NCBI GenBank assembly: GCA_041946865.1
Contig: JBHGBF010000053.1
Span: 1-25,146, forward strand
Length of the DNA: 25,146 bases
DNA from: RPQK01 sp041946865
Lineage (GTDB): Bacteria > Acidobacteriota > UBA6911 > RPQK01
Direction of reading: 5' to 3'
Shown here: positions 15,242 to 22,051 of the stretch, piece by piece
Numbering within the stretch: position 1 is the stretch's first letter
Layout: each line of letters starts with the position of its first letter
Program-made: the position numbers and the translations under genes
The notes under the pieces: generated by a model
Seen by the model: the letters and a program-made list of their open reading frames with translations, nothing else
The model's database searches: none
What the model was told of the DNA's origin: nothing

Positions 15242-16422
15242 GATTTTGCCTCTCGGGCCCGGCAGAGCAGTAATGCAGCCGCCTTTTGACTGCTGTTGCC
15301 GTCCCCGAGCATTTCGCGGATTTTCACCAGCTCGGCTTTCATGGCCTCGTATTTCTGCCCGTCTGTCAGTAACGGGAGCGCTGCCTCGATGATCCGTTCG
15401 GGGCAGGCCTCGCCCTGGTGCAGCTCAGGGACAACCATTCGGTTCAACAGGAGGTTCGGCAGACCGATACATTCGTATCGTATGACCCGAAGCTTTTGGA
15501 GCAGGCGGACCGCCGCCACGGTCAGCCGCGACAGCCGATAGACGATCACCATGGGAATTCCGAGGAGGGCCGCTTCAAGCGCCGCAGTGCCCGAGGCCAG
15601 GAGAACCAGCCGGCTGGCCGCCATGGCCTCCAGGCCATTGTCCGCCAGAATGAGGCTCTCCTTCAGTCCTTGACTCCTCACCTGTTGCTCTATCCGCCGG
15701 CGATAACAGGGTTCCGCCACGGGAAGCACGAACTGGGTCTCGGGCCGCAAGGCCAGCAGGCGGCGGGCGCTGGCGAGGAGCACAGGCGTCAGGAGTTCGA
15801 TCTCGACCCGCCGGCTCCCGGGAAGGAGCGCTACCACTGTGGCGCGATTCTTCAGCCCGAGTTTCTTCCGAATCTCCGCGCGCTTCTGAAGCTCCGGCCG
15901 TGGAGGAATCCGGTCTTTCAAGTAGTGCCCGACAAAGCTCACTCTTGCTCCGGCTTGCTCGTAAACGAACGCCTCATCGGGAACAACCGCCAGGATCTCG
16001 TCGTAGCTGCGGGCGATCGGGCGCGCCAGAGCACCCCAGAGCCACACCTGCGGGGGTAGATAGGAGACTGTATAGATCCCCTTGCGCCTGAGCCAGCGGG
16101 CTAAGGGTACATGGAAGCCTTCGTATCCGATCAGCACCGCCACTTGGGGTTTTTCGCTCCTGATGGCTTTGCGGATTTCAAAGAAAGCCCTGAAAAGGCG
16201 CGGAATGAACCCGAAAACCTCAAACAGCCCGACCACACCGAAATCGGTGGTTTTCACCACGAGGCCGGCACCGGCTTCTGCCATGCGCCGGCCGCCGCAC
16301 CCGAAAATGTGCGCGCCGGGACAGGCCTGGCGGAGCGCGGCCACCAGGCAGGCGCCGGCATTATCGCCGGATATCTCGGCGGCGCTGAGGAAGATTGAGG
16401 GTGAAGGGTCCTCGGGCGGCAT
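15235..16422 (-). CDS. lpxB: Lipid-A-disaccharide synthase LpxB, divergent
   Basis: A 395-residue GT19 protein (from ATG 16422; a TTG at 16443 also opens the frame) that should join UDP-diacyl-GlcN and lipid X into the tetra-acyl disaccharide. Family marks are SAAEISGDN (12-20), GCGGRRMAEAG, VGLFEV, FVGHYLKD, the nucleotide-binding LLPGSRRVEI, LLASGTAALEAALLG, VIVYRLS and LPNLLLNR. The loop that in E. coli reads GIDAPDFN, with catalytic Asp98, is here GYEGFHVP: Glu101 falls at the Asp98 position and the PDFN part is gone. The following VSPSVWAW is replaced by YLPPQVWLWG. It may be a true LpxB with an altered site, or an LpxB-related glycosyltransferase. Membership in this lipid A cluster favours LpxB function. 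Confidence 0.85.
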   Translation of the reverse strand: MPPEDPSPSIFLSAAEISGDNAGACLVAALRQACPGAHIFGCGGRRMAEAGAGLVVKTTDFGVVGLFEVFGFIPRLFRAFFEIRKAIRSEKPQVAVLIGYEGFHVPLARWLRRKGIYTVSYLPPQVWLWGALARPIARSYDEILAVVPDEAFVYEQAGARVSFVGHYLKDRIPPRPELQKRAEIRKKLGLKNRATVVALLPGSRRVEIELLTPVLLASARRLLALRPETQFVLPVAEPCYRRRIEQQVRSQGLKESLILADNGLEAMAASRLVLLASGTAALEAALLGIPMVIVYRLSRLTVAAVRLLQKLRVIRYECIGLPNLLLNRMVVPELHQGEACPERIIEAALPLLTDGQKYEAMKAELVKIREMLGDGNSSQKAAALLLCRAREAKSC

Positions 16423-16475
16423 GAGGGCGATACTATAACCCAACGCAGCGAAGGTTAGAACGCCATACAGCCGGC

Positions 16476-16501
16476 TTGCCGGTTACCAGTTGCCGGTTAC
16501 C
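16476..16501. repeat. Short tandem direct repeat between divergent operons
   Basis: TTGCCGGTTACC occurs at 16476-16487 and 16490-16501, a 14-base period, midway between the divergent lpxB and DUF374 genes. It could be a paired operator site, but composition alone could also produce it. Confidence 0.4.
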
Positions 16502-16545
16502 TGGACCGGAATCGCCGGCATCCGGCAGCTCGCGAACCAAACGAG

Positions 16546-17199
16546 ATGCGTCTTATCGAGCTTATCCTCGGCCTCTTCTGCCGCTTGTACTGTCGCACCT
16601 TGCGCATCCAGCTGATGGTCCCTGAAGGCAGGTTGATTCCGTTGAGGCGGTACCGGTTTCGGCGCGTGATCTTTGCGCATTCTGAAAGAATCGATCTGGC
16701 GATCGCCCCGGCGTTGCTTCTGGCGCCTTTCGTCATTCTGCTCGCGCCGGGGCGTGACGGAGACAGGGCTGCCCCGTTTCTGCGGGGCGTCGGCTGCAGG
16801 CTCGTGCGAGGCTCGACTCTCCGTTCAGGAGCGAGCGGATTGAGGCAGCTGATCAGCGCGCTCCAAAGCCATCCGGGACCGGCCGCGGTTTCGGTCGATG
16901 GCCCGATCGGTCCGCCGGGGGACGTCAGGCCAGGGGTTATCTCCTGCGCATGGCATACCCGCCGTCCGATCATTCCGCTCGGCGCCGCTGCCAGGCCAGG
17001 CCTGATGTTCCGGCGATCCTGGTCGCGGATCTTCCTGCCTCTGCCTGGGGCCCGGGTGGTTATCGTGACAGGGGCTGATTTTCACGTGACTTGCCCTCTC
17101 GATCGAGGCACAATCAAAAATTTGACCAAGGAGCTGGCGAACCGCCTCGAGCTGGCCCAAAAACGGGCGGAAGACGCGATTCGAGCTCATCCTGCATGA
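16546..17199 (+). CDS. DUF374-family lysophospholipid acyltransferase-like protein
   Basis: A 217-residue protein of the LPLAT/DUF374 group. The catalytic-type HX4D box is H45-D50 in FAHSERIDLA. The central substrate-binding block is VDGPIGPPGDVRPGVI, followed by RRPIIPLGAAA and the SWSRIFLPLPGARVVI segment, where DUF374 proteins usually read SWD-F-IP-PF. An amphipathic N-terminal helix suggests peripheral inner-membrane association. No signal sequence. The TGA overlaps the heptosyltransferase ATG by four bases (ATGA), so the two are cotranslated. DUF374 genes often sit in lipid A clusters and may acylate lipid A or Kdo, which is family-level knowledge. The substrate here is not proven. Confidence 0.85.
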   Translation: MRLIELILGLFCRLYCRTLRIQLMVPEGRLIPLRRYRFRRVIFAHSERIDLAIAPALLLAPFVILLAPGRDGDRAAPFLRGVGCRLVRGSTLRSGASGLRQLISALQSHPGPAAVSVDGPIGPPGDVRPGVISCAWHTRRPIIPLGAAARPGLMFRRSWSRIFLPLPGARVVIVTGADFHVTCPLDRGTIKNLTKELANRLELAQKRAEDAIRAHPA

Positions 17200-18221
17200 C
17201 GAAGGTTCTCATCATCAAGCTCTCGTCAGTCGGCGACATCCTGATGGCGACGCCGGCCGTCAGTCATCTGAAGCAGGAAACCGGAGCTTCGATCACTTGG
17301 GTCGTCGATGAAGGAATGGCGGCGCTTCTGGAGGATCATCCTCTGGCCGACGAGCTGCTGCTTTATCCGCGGGACCCGTTCCATTCATCTTCCAGGAACG
17401 TGCGAACATTCGCCACGCGGTGGGTGAGCCTCGTGAAACAATTGCGGCGCCGGGAGTTTGACGTGGCCATTGACTTGCAGGGGCGTCCGCGCTCGCACCT
17501 GCTGTTACAGGCGGCCAGGGCGGGGCGCAAGGTCGGGCGCGGGCTCTACCCCTTCGTGCGCCACGTCGTGCGCCACCGGCGATCTGTGCAGAGGCACGCC
17601 GTGCTGGCCTGCTTCGAGTCGCTCGATTGCCTTGGTCTCGAACGCCCGGCCGACCCTCGGCTGGTTTTGCCGGCAAGACCGAAAGACGACGTCAGGGTGC
17701 AGTCTGTGCTTCGCTCGGCTGGAGCAACCCCCGGCCGCTATGCCGTCATTCTCCCCGCGACCACCTGGCCGTCGAAGACCTGGCCGCCGGAATACTGGGC
17801 AGAGGTAGGCGACTGGCTGGTTCACCAAGGGTGGGACGTTCTGTTGGTGGGTTCGTCGGGTGACCGGGAAACAGCCGCCCGTGTCTGCTCTGCCATGAAA
17901 CGGCCTGGGCGCGTTCTTTCGCTATGCGGCGTCCTGAGTCTGAGACAGCTGCTTCCCCTGTTTCAACAGGCGCGCCTCGTCCTGGGTGGAGACACCGGGC
18001 CTCTCCATATAGCCGCTGTCTCAGAAGTCCCGATCGCAGTGCTCTACGGGGCCAGCGACCCGTTGCGGACCGGCCCGTGGCCGCCCGGCCGGGCGCACGT
18101 GCTCATGGCTCCTGATTGCCGGTGTTGCCGGCTGCCCTATTGCCGGAGAAAATGCATGAGCCGTCTGGAGCCTCGGCTGGTCATCGAAGCGGCGGCCGCG
18201 CGGCTCTGTGCCTGGGCTTAA
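17196..18221 (+). CDS. LPS heptosyltransferase (GT9, WaaF/WaaC-like)
   Basis: A 341-residue GT9 glycosyltransferase that transfers L,D-heptose from ADP-heptose to inner-core Kdo or heptose in the cytoplasm. N-terminal KVLIIKLSSVGDILMATPAV carries the conserved acidic residue (Asp14) of the acceptor site. ATTWPSKTWPPEYW and GGDTGPLHIAA are the donor-site motifs. The tail CRCCRLPYCRRKCM is the cysteine cluster seen in many members. I start at ATG 17196, which overlaps the DUF374 stop by four bases, although the frame extends upstream to 17091 inside that gene. Whether it is heptosyltransferase I or II, or the later type III/IV, is not clear. ADP-heptose biosynthesis genes are not in the window. 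Confidence 0.92.
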   Translation: MTKVLIIKLSSVGDILMATPAVSHLKQETGASITWVVDEGMAALLEDHPLADELLLYPRDPFHSSSRNVRTFATRWVSLVKQLRRREFDVAIDLQGRPRSHLLLQAARAGRKVGRGLYPFVRHVVRHRRSVQRHAVLACFESLDCLGLERPADPRLVLPARPKDDVRVQSVLRSAGATPGRYAVILPATTWPSKTWPPEYWAEVGDWLVHQGWDVLLVGSSGDRETAARVCSAMKRPGRVLSLCGVLSLRQLLPLFQQARLVLGGDTGPLHIAAVSEVPIAVLYGASDPLRTGPWPPGRAHVLMAPDCRCCRLPYCRRKCMSRLEPRLVIEAAAARLCAWA

Positions 18222-18288
18222 CACCGATCTTCCTTGGCTTTTCAAAAGCTGATCGCTGAAAGCTGCCCGCTTGCTGACGTTCCGGGCT

Positions 18289-18789
18289 TTACGTGGCTCG
18301 CGCCAGCTTCGCGGCCACGATCGCCTGGCCCACGTGACGCTGGGTATGCTCGGCGATGTGAACGAGCAGGCCGATGACCGTAGTCGGAAGGCGCCTGCGT
18401 CCGACTTCGCGCGGTTCTGTCAGGCGAGCGGGATCAAGCGAGCGCACCACCTCGTCCGCCCGCCGGAAGGCCGCATCCATTCCCGCCAGCAGTTCCCCTC
18501 TTGACGCCCCCGGCTGGAATTCCGTCTGCAGTTCCGCCAGCTGTTGCTCGCTCAATTGGCGGCCCTGAAGATAGGTCATCAGCCGGTCCACGGCTCCCCC
18601 GATGTGCCGCACTTCTCTTCCTACCGGGTTGATGGTCCCGTGCTGTTTCCACATCTGCTCAGAAGTCAGTCCTTCTGTGAAGCGCTCGAGATCCTCCCGC
18701 GCTTGTTGAAACGAATGCAGAAGTGGGGCGAGCATGGGATTCACGCCCTCCAGAGGACCGCTCAACCAGGCTTCTGTCTTGCTCATCAT
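18289..18789 (-). CDS. DinB-family putative metal-dependent protein
   Basis: A 166-residue four-helix-bundle protein of the DinB/YfiT superfamily. The probable metal-binding triad is H62 (RHIGGAVDRL), H148 and H152 (HIAEHTQRHVGQ), the usual His plus HxxxH layout. Family members include thiol S-transferases using bacillithiol or mycothiol, and stress proteins of unknown role. The start is ATG 18789, with a second ATG immediately following. It stands alone between the heptosyltransferase and the divergent secreted hydrolase and shows no link to LPS. Function beyond the fold is unknown. Confidence 0.85.
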   Translation of the reverse strand: MMSKTEAWLSGPLEGVNPMLAPLLHSFQQAREDLERFTEGLTSEQMWKQHGTINPVGREVRHIGGAVDRLMTYLQGRQLSEQQLAELQTEFQPGASRGELLAGMDAAFRRADEVVRSLDPARLTEPREVGRRRLPTTVIGLLVHIAEHTQRHVGQAIVAAKLARAT

Positions 18790-18853
18790 TCCAGAGTACA
18801 GCGGGTGTCGGGCCGCATGCTAGACTACAAGGTGAGCCTATAGGAGCCTCCAC

Positions 18854-20242
18854 ATGCTGAAACGTGTTTCTTTCGTTTGTTGGGCAGCCTTATCGTTGCT
18901 GATAGCCGCCCCCGCTTCGGATCCGAGGTTAAGCGGCGCTCTCCGTAAACCGGCAGAGAACGGCTGGATCTTTGTCCATCTCGAGGGTGACCCCTACCGG
19001 ATCGGCTTCCAGAACGGCTACCTGCTGGCCCCGGAAATAGCCGAATTCCAGAAAGTAGTGGCTTTTGAAATGAGCCACGACACCAAGAAACCCTGGTCTT
19101 TTTTCCGAGAGGTTGCTGAAAAAGAGCTGTGGCCGCGGATCGAACAGGAGTACCGCGACGAATTGCGCGGGATTACCGAGGGCGTCCAGGCCCGCAGCGT
19201 CCAGATGGACCTGTGGGACACGGTTGCGATGAACGCCTTTCTGGAGCTCGGCTACTACAACAACTGGTATGACCGCCGGCATGGCAAGACCTCAGAGCTG
19301 GTGGTGCCGGAACGTTGCAGTGCTATTGTCGCCACAGGCAGCTACACGAAAGACGGCAAGGTGATCATCGCTCATAATGCCTGGACCGGATACATGGACG
19401 GCCGATTCTGGACCATCGTCTATGACCTCGTTCCCAGTCGCGGTCACCGGATACTTATGGACGGCCTGCCGGGCGTTATTCATAGCGCCGATGACTTCGG
19501 GATGAACTCGGCCGGAATCGCCATCACCGAGACGACCATCTCGGACTTCTTCGGCTGGGATCCGAAGGGCATTCCGGAGTTTGTCCGCGCCCGCAAAGCG
19601 ATGCAGTACTCGCAGTCGATCGACGAGTTCATCCGAATCATGTCTGAAGGAAACAACGGCGGGTACGCCAACAACTGGCTGGTTGTGGACCGCAAGACAA
19701 ACGAAATCTGCAGCCTGGAGCTGGGTCTCAAGAACGTGACCTCGAGGCGGAGTTTTGATGGCTACTTCTGCGGCGCCAACTTTCCCGTCAACGAGAAACT
19801 GGCTCGCGAGGAGACCAGGTTCCCCATGGACGACAAGAGCGTGAGCTCCAATGCGCGAAAGGTTCGCTGGGAACAACTGATGGCGGAGAACAAGGGGAAG
19901 ATCGACGTCGGCGCCGCCAGGCGCTTCCTGTCTGACCACTACGATACCTATTCCGGAAAAGAAGATCCGAACGAACGGACCCTGTGCGGGCACATCGATC
20001 TCTCGCCTCGCGGCAATGGCTCGTGGCAGCCGCCGTTCGGGACAGCAGGCGCAGTACAGGCCAAGGTAGCCGACGCCGCCATGATCGAGCAAATGTCACT
20101 GACAGCGTCGGCCGGTCACAGCTGCGGAATCGATTTCATTGCCTCCGAACACCTGGCCAGGCACCCGGAATTTGAGTGGCAGAAACCGTACCTCAAGGAC
20201 CTGAAATCTCAGCCGTGGACGACGTTTACGGTGAGGAAATAA
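18854..20242 (+). CDS. Secreted Ntn-hydrolase-like (C45 / phospholipase B-like) protein
   Basis: A 462-residue exported protein. A signal peptide is evident (KRVSFVCWAALSLLIAAPAS, cleavage near residue 22), and AGGAG stands eight bases before ATG 18854. The mature part resembles the autoproteolytic Ntn hydrolases: a propeptide-like N-terminal helical region (about 40-150), then ERCSAIVATGSYTKDGKVII, where Cys155 would become the N-terminal nucleophile after cleavage. AHNAWTGYMDG, DDFGMNSAGIAITETT and ANNWLVVDRKTNEI follow, as in C45 acyltransferases and phospholipase B-like amidases. Such enzymes hydrolyse amides of fatty acids, bile salts or peptides. The substrate here is unknown. It converges with the Cys-rich gene (19-base gap) and is divergent from dinB. 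Confidence 0.8.
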   Translation: MLKRVSFVCWAALSLLIAAPASDPRLSGALRKPAENGWIFVHLEGDPYRIGFQNGYLLAPEIAEFQKVVAFEMSHDTKKPWSFFREVAEKELWPRIEQEYRDELRGITEGVQARSVQMDLWDTVAMNAFLELGYYNNWYDRRHGKTSELVVPERCSAIVATGSYTKDGKVIIAHNAWTGYMDGRFWTIVYDLVPSRGHRILMDGLPGVIHSADDFGMNSAGIAITETTISDFFGWDPKGIPEFVRARKAMQYSQSIDEFIRIMSEGNNGGYANNWLVVDRKTNEICSLELGLKNVTSRRSFDGYFCGANFPVNEKLAREETRFPMDDKSVSSNARKVRWEQLMAENKGKIDVGAARRFLSDHYDTYSGKEDPNERTLCGHIDLSPRGNGSWQPPFGTAGAVQAKVADAAMIEQMSLTASAGHSCGIDFIASEHLARHPEFEWQKPYLKDLKSQPWTTFTVRK

Positions 20243-20261
20243 ACAGCCGTAAGAGACGAGT

Positions 20262-20651
20262 CTAGCCGACCGGCGTTAGACTTGCCACGTGGATGACCGG
20301 ATCCGCGTCCTTGAGCTCTTTGATGGTCCCTTTCACTTGGACTTGCTTGCCCCGCAGTTTGTCCAGATCCTCGGCCTTTACCGACGCCGGGCAGAACTGG
20401 AACACCTTGTTGTCCGCGGTCTGAAGCACCTTCTGGCAAGCGTCAGCCCTGTGCAAGTCACAGTGATTGCACTTGATTGTCCCCGTCAACGAGGCGTCCG
20501 CCACGGTTTTGGTCACTTCGTGATTCTTTTCAGGACAGGTGGCGGGGCAAGTGTGTCCTTCCTGTTTTTCCTGCATGCCCGGGCAGTCGGCCCAAACGGC
20601 GGATCCGAACCACAGAAGACAAACGATAGCGAGTAACAGCAGCTTGCGCAT
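20262..20651 (-). CDS. Exported cysteine-rich protein
   Basis: A 129-residue protein with a clear signal peptide (KLLLLAIVCLLWFGSAVWA, cleavage before DCPG), preceded by GGAGGA five bases before ATG 20651. The mature protein has an N-terminal Cys/His-rich stretch (CPGM...HTCPATCPEKNH), a CNHCDLHRADAC motif, and a lone later cysteine in FCPAS, then a small beta segment GKQVQVKGTIKELKD like an OB-fold barrel. The CxxC pairs suggest metal binding, perhaps copper or zinc, or a disulfide-linked periplasmic domain. I do not know a named function. Similar short exported proteins occur in Acidobacteria and Planctomycetes. This is family impression rather than a search result. Confidence 0.8.
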   Translation of the reverse strand: MRKLLLLAIVCLLWFGSAVWADCPGMQEKQEGHTCPATCPEKNHEVTKTVADASLTGTIKCNHCDLHRADACQKVLQTADNKVFQFCPASVKAEDLDKLRGKQVQVKGTIKELKDADPVIHVASLTPVG

Positions 20652-20709
20652 CAGTATCCTCCATCATCAACAACACCGAGAGTATGAAAAAACTTCCCTC
20701 CAAATTCAA

Positions 20710-20806
20710 CAAAATCGGTAACAAAATCGGTGTGACCAAAATCGGTGTGACCAAAATCGGTGACCACAAAATCGGTGACAGACCACAAAATCCAGACAAA
20801 ATCGGT
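20710..20806. repeat. Degenerate short tandem array, unit CAAAATCGGT
   Basis: The 10-base core CAAAATCGGT occurs exactly at 20710, 20722, 20737, 20752, 20767 and 20797, with a damaged copy (CAAAATCC) at 20786. Most units are spaced 15 bases apart by a GTGAC-type joint. It lies in the 424-base gap between the Cys-rich protein and the nitroreductase genes, and leads directly into the element at 20805-20870. Frames read through it give repetitive TDF/VTDF peptides and are not genes. Confidence 0.9.
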
Positions 20807-20870
20807 GACACGCACGTAATTCACCCGTAAATCGTTGATACGAAAGGGTCGGACCTCAGGTCTGGCACCA
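20805..20870. mobile_element. Short repeat element, copy 1 (GTGACACGCAC ... TCTGGCACCA)
   Basis: GTGACACGCAC at 20805-20815 is followed by GTAATT and, 56 bases after its start, by TCTGGCACCA at 20861-20870. The same two end boxes with almost the same spacing occur at 25076-25142 while the interior differs. Conserved ends with a diverged middle suggest the boundary of a transposable or REP-like element rather than a gene. The element class is inferred. Confidence 0.55.
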
Positions 20871-20978
20871 ATATGCCCTTGATCCTCCATCAGACACGGA
20901 AGGTGGTGAGGACCGTATGTGCGCAACGGCCGATGGGCTGGGGGACGGAGAAAGAACGGGCAGATTCTGTTTGTAGTG

Positions 20979-21000
20979 CCGCCTTCAGGCGGGCTTTTTC
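20979..21000 (+). terminator. Terminator-like hairpin with T-tract
   Basis: CCGCC (20979-20983) and GGCGG (20988-20992) close on TTCA, followed by GCTTTTTC. The nearest plus-strand gene upstream is more than 700 bases away, so this may instead be an interspersed palindrome. A second hairpin, TCCGGC-TGAA-GCCGGA, lies at 21042-21057 just before the nitroreductase ribosome site. Confidence 0.4.
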
Positions 21001-21041
21001 GAACAGCCGAAAGCTCAATTATGGCATGCTGTTAGGAAAAG

Positions 21042-21057
21042 TCCGGCTGAAGCCGGA
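21042..21057. repeat. Perfect short palindrome upstream of nitroreductase
   Basis: TCCGGC (21042-21047) and GCCGGA (21052-21057) form a 6-bp stem on a TGAA loop, ending about ten bases before the GGGAGG ribosome site of the 21076 gene. It could sit in the 5' leader of that mRNA and affect translation, or be part of an interspersed palindromic pair with 20979-20992. Confidence 0.45.
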
Positions 21058-21075
21058 ACGAAAGGGAGGGAGACC

Positions 21076-21720
21076 ATGCGTACGACGCGTCGTGAAATGC
21101 TCGGAATCTCGCTGGCATGGGGTGTTACGGCTTCACTGAAGGCGGACCCGCGGCCGTCCGGCCAGGTCCAGCTGCCCAAACCCCAGACTGATGGCGGCAA
21201 ACCGTTGTTGCAGGCGTTGAGTGAAAGAAAATCGACCCGCGCCTTCAAACCCCAAAAACTGCCGGAGCAGGTCCTTTCTAACCTGTTGTGGGCAGCTTGG
21301 GGGATCAACCGGCCCGATGGCAAGCGGACCGCCCCAAGCGCCATGAACAGACAGGAAATTGACGTCTACGTGGTCTTGCCCGAAGGCGCCTATGTCTATG
21401 AGCCGAAGGCTCACGCCCTTAATCCCGTAGCGGCGGGTGACCTGCGTGCGCAAACCGGGGGGCAGCCGTTTGTGGAAGATGCTCCGGTTAACCTGGTTTA
21501 TGTAGCGGACACTGCCAAGATGGCCGCCAACCCCGAGCAGACGGTCTGGTACGGTGCCGCTGCGGGCTTCATCTCGCAAAACGCTTACTTGTACTGCGCC
21601 TCTGAAGGACTTGCGACCGTGGTCCGCGCCATGGTGGAGCGGGATGCTCTGGCCGGCTCGCTTCATCTTCGGCCGGAACAGAAGATCGTGCTGGCCCAGA
21701 CAGTCGGATATCCAGGTTAG
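21076..21720 (+). CDS. Nitroreductase-family (SagB/ThcOx-like) oxidoreductase, Tat-type leader
   Basis: A 214-residue flavin oxidoreductase of the nitroreductase fold. The N-terminus MRTTRREMLGISLAWG resembles a twin-arginine leader and implies export of a folded FMN protein. The core begins PLLQALSERKSTRAFKPQKL, the usual RxSxRxF flavin-phosphate box. NLLWAAWGINRPDGKRTAPSA is the cofactor-site motif of the SagB/ThcOx branch, and the C-terminal GLATVVRAMVER closes the fold. GGGAGG stands seven bases before ATG 21076. Single domain, complete length. It is monocistronic, with no azole-peptide or other biosynthetic partner nearby, so a general reductase role is more likely than a RiPP role. The substrate is unknown. 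Confidence 0.88.
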   Translation: MRTTRREMLGISLAWGVTASLKADPRPSGQVQLPKPQTDGGKPLLQALSERKSTRAFKPQKLPEQVLSNLLWAAWGINRPDGKRTAPSAMNRQEIDVYVVLPEGAYVYEPKAHALNPVAAGDLRAQTGGQPFVEDAPVNLVYVADTAKMAANPEQTVWYGAAAGFISQNAYLYCASEGLATVVRAMVERDALAGSLHLRPEQKIVLAQTVGYPG

Positions 21721-22051
21721 GGATGGGGCGTTTTCGAACTGCAGGCGGCCGGTTGCCGGCGCGCTGCGAAGGTGTTGAAAACGGTTTTGTCCGCGCCGGC
21801 GGCGCGTGTATGTGGTTGATTCAAAGTCCGCCCAAAAGGTGAACTAGAGACAGAACAGAGGGATTACGCCCTGCCTGCAACTCAACTTGTAAAAATGTCA
21901 TCTAGATGTTAGCAGAGTTGTAAATTATGTCTGATTTAAGTCTTTATCTTGTAACAGGGGCCAAGTCCCCTGGACAGGGGGCCACAGCGCCCTTGCGATC
22001 CCGGAAGAGGATGCCAGCCTGCTTGACGCTTACTCGCGCGCCGTCACCAAC
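21721..22051. other. 331-base gap with an unresolved protease 5' end
   Basis: This stretch holds no separate gene that I can support. A perfect 10-base palindrome (CATCTAGATG, 21899-21908) lies in its AT-richer part, which could be a promoter or operator region. From 21935 the protease frame is open and reads ALAIPEEDASLLDAYSRAV just before the annotated GTG. That looks like genuine coding sequence lacking a start codon. Confidence 0.5.

Noticed and set aside
20530..20926. Minus-strand frames with repeating VTDF/HTDF peptides
   Set aside because: They are translations of the CAAAATCGGT tandem array, not protein domains.
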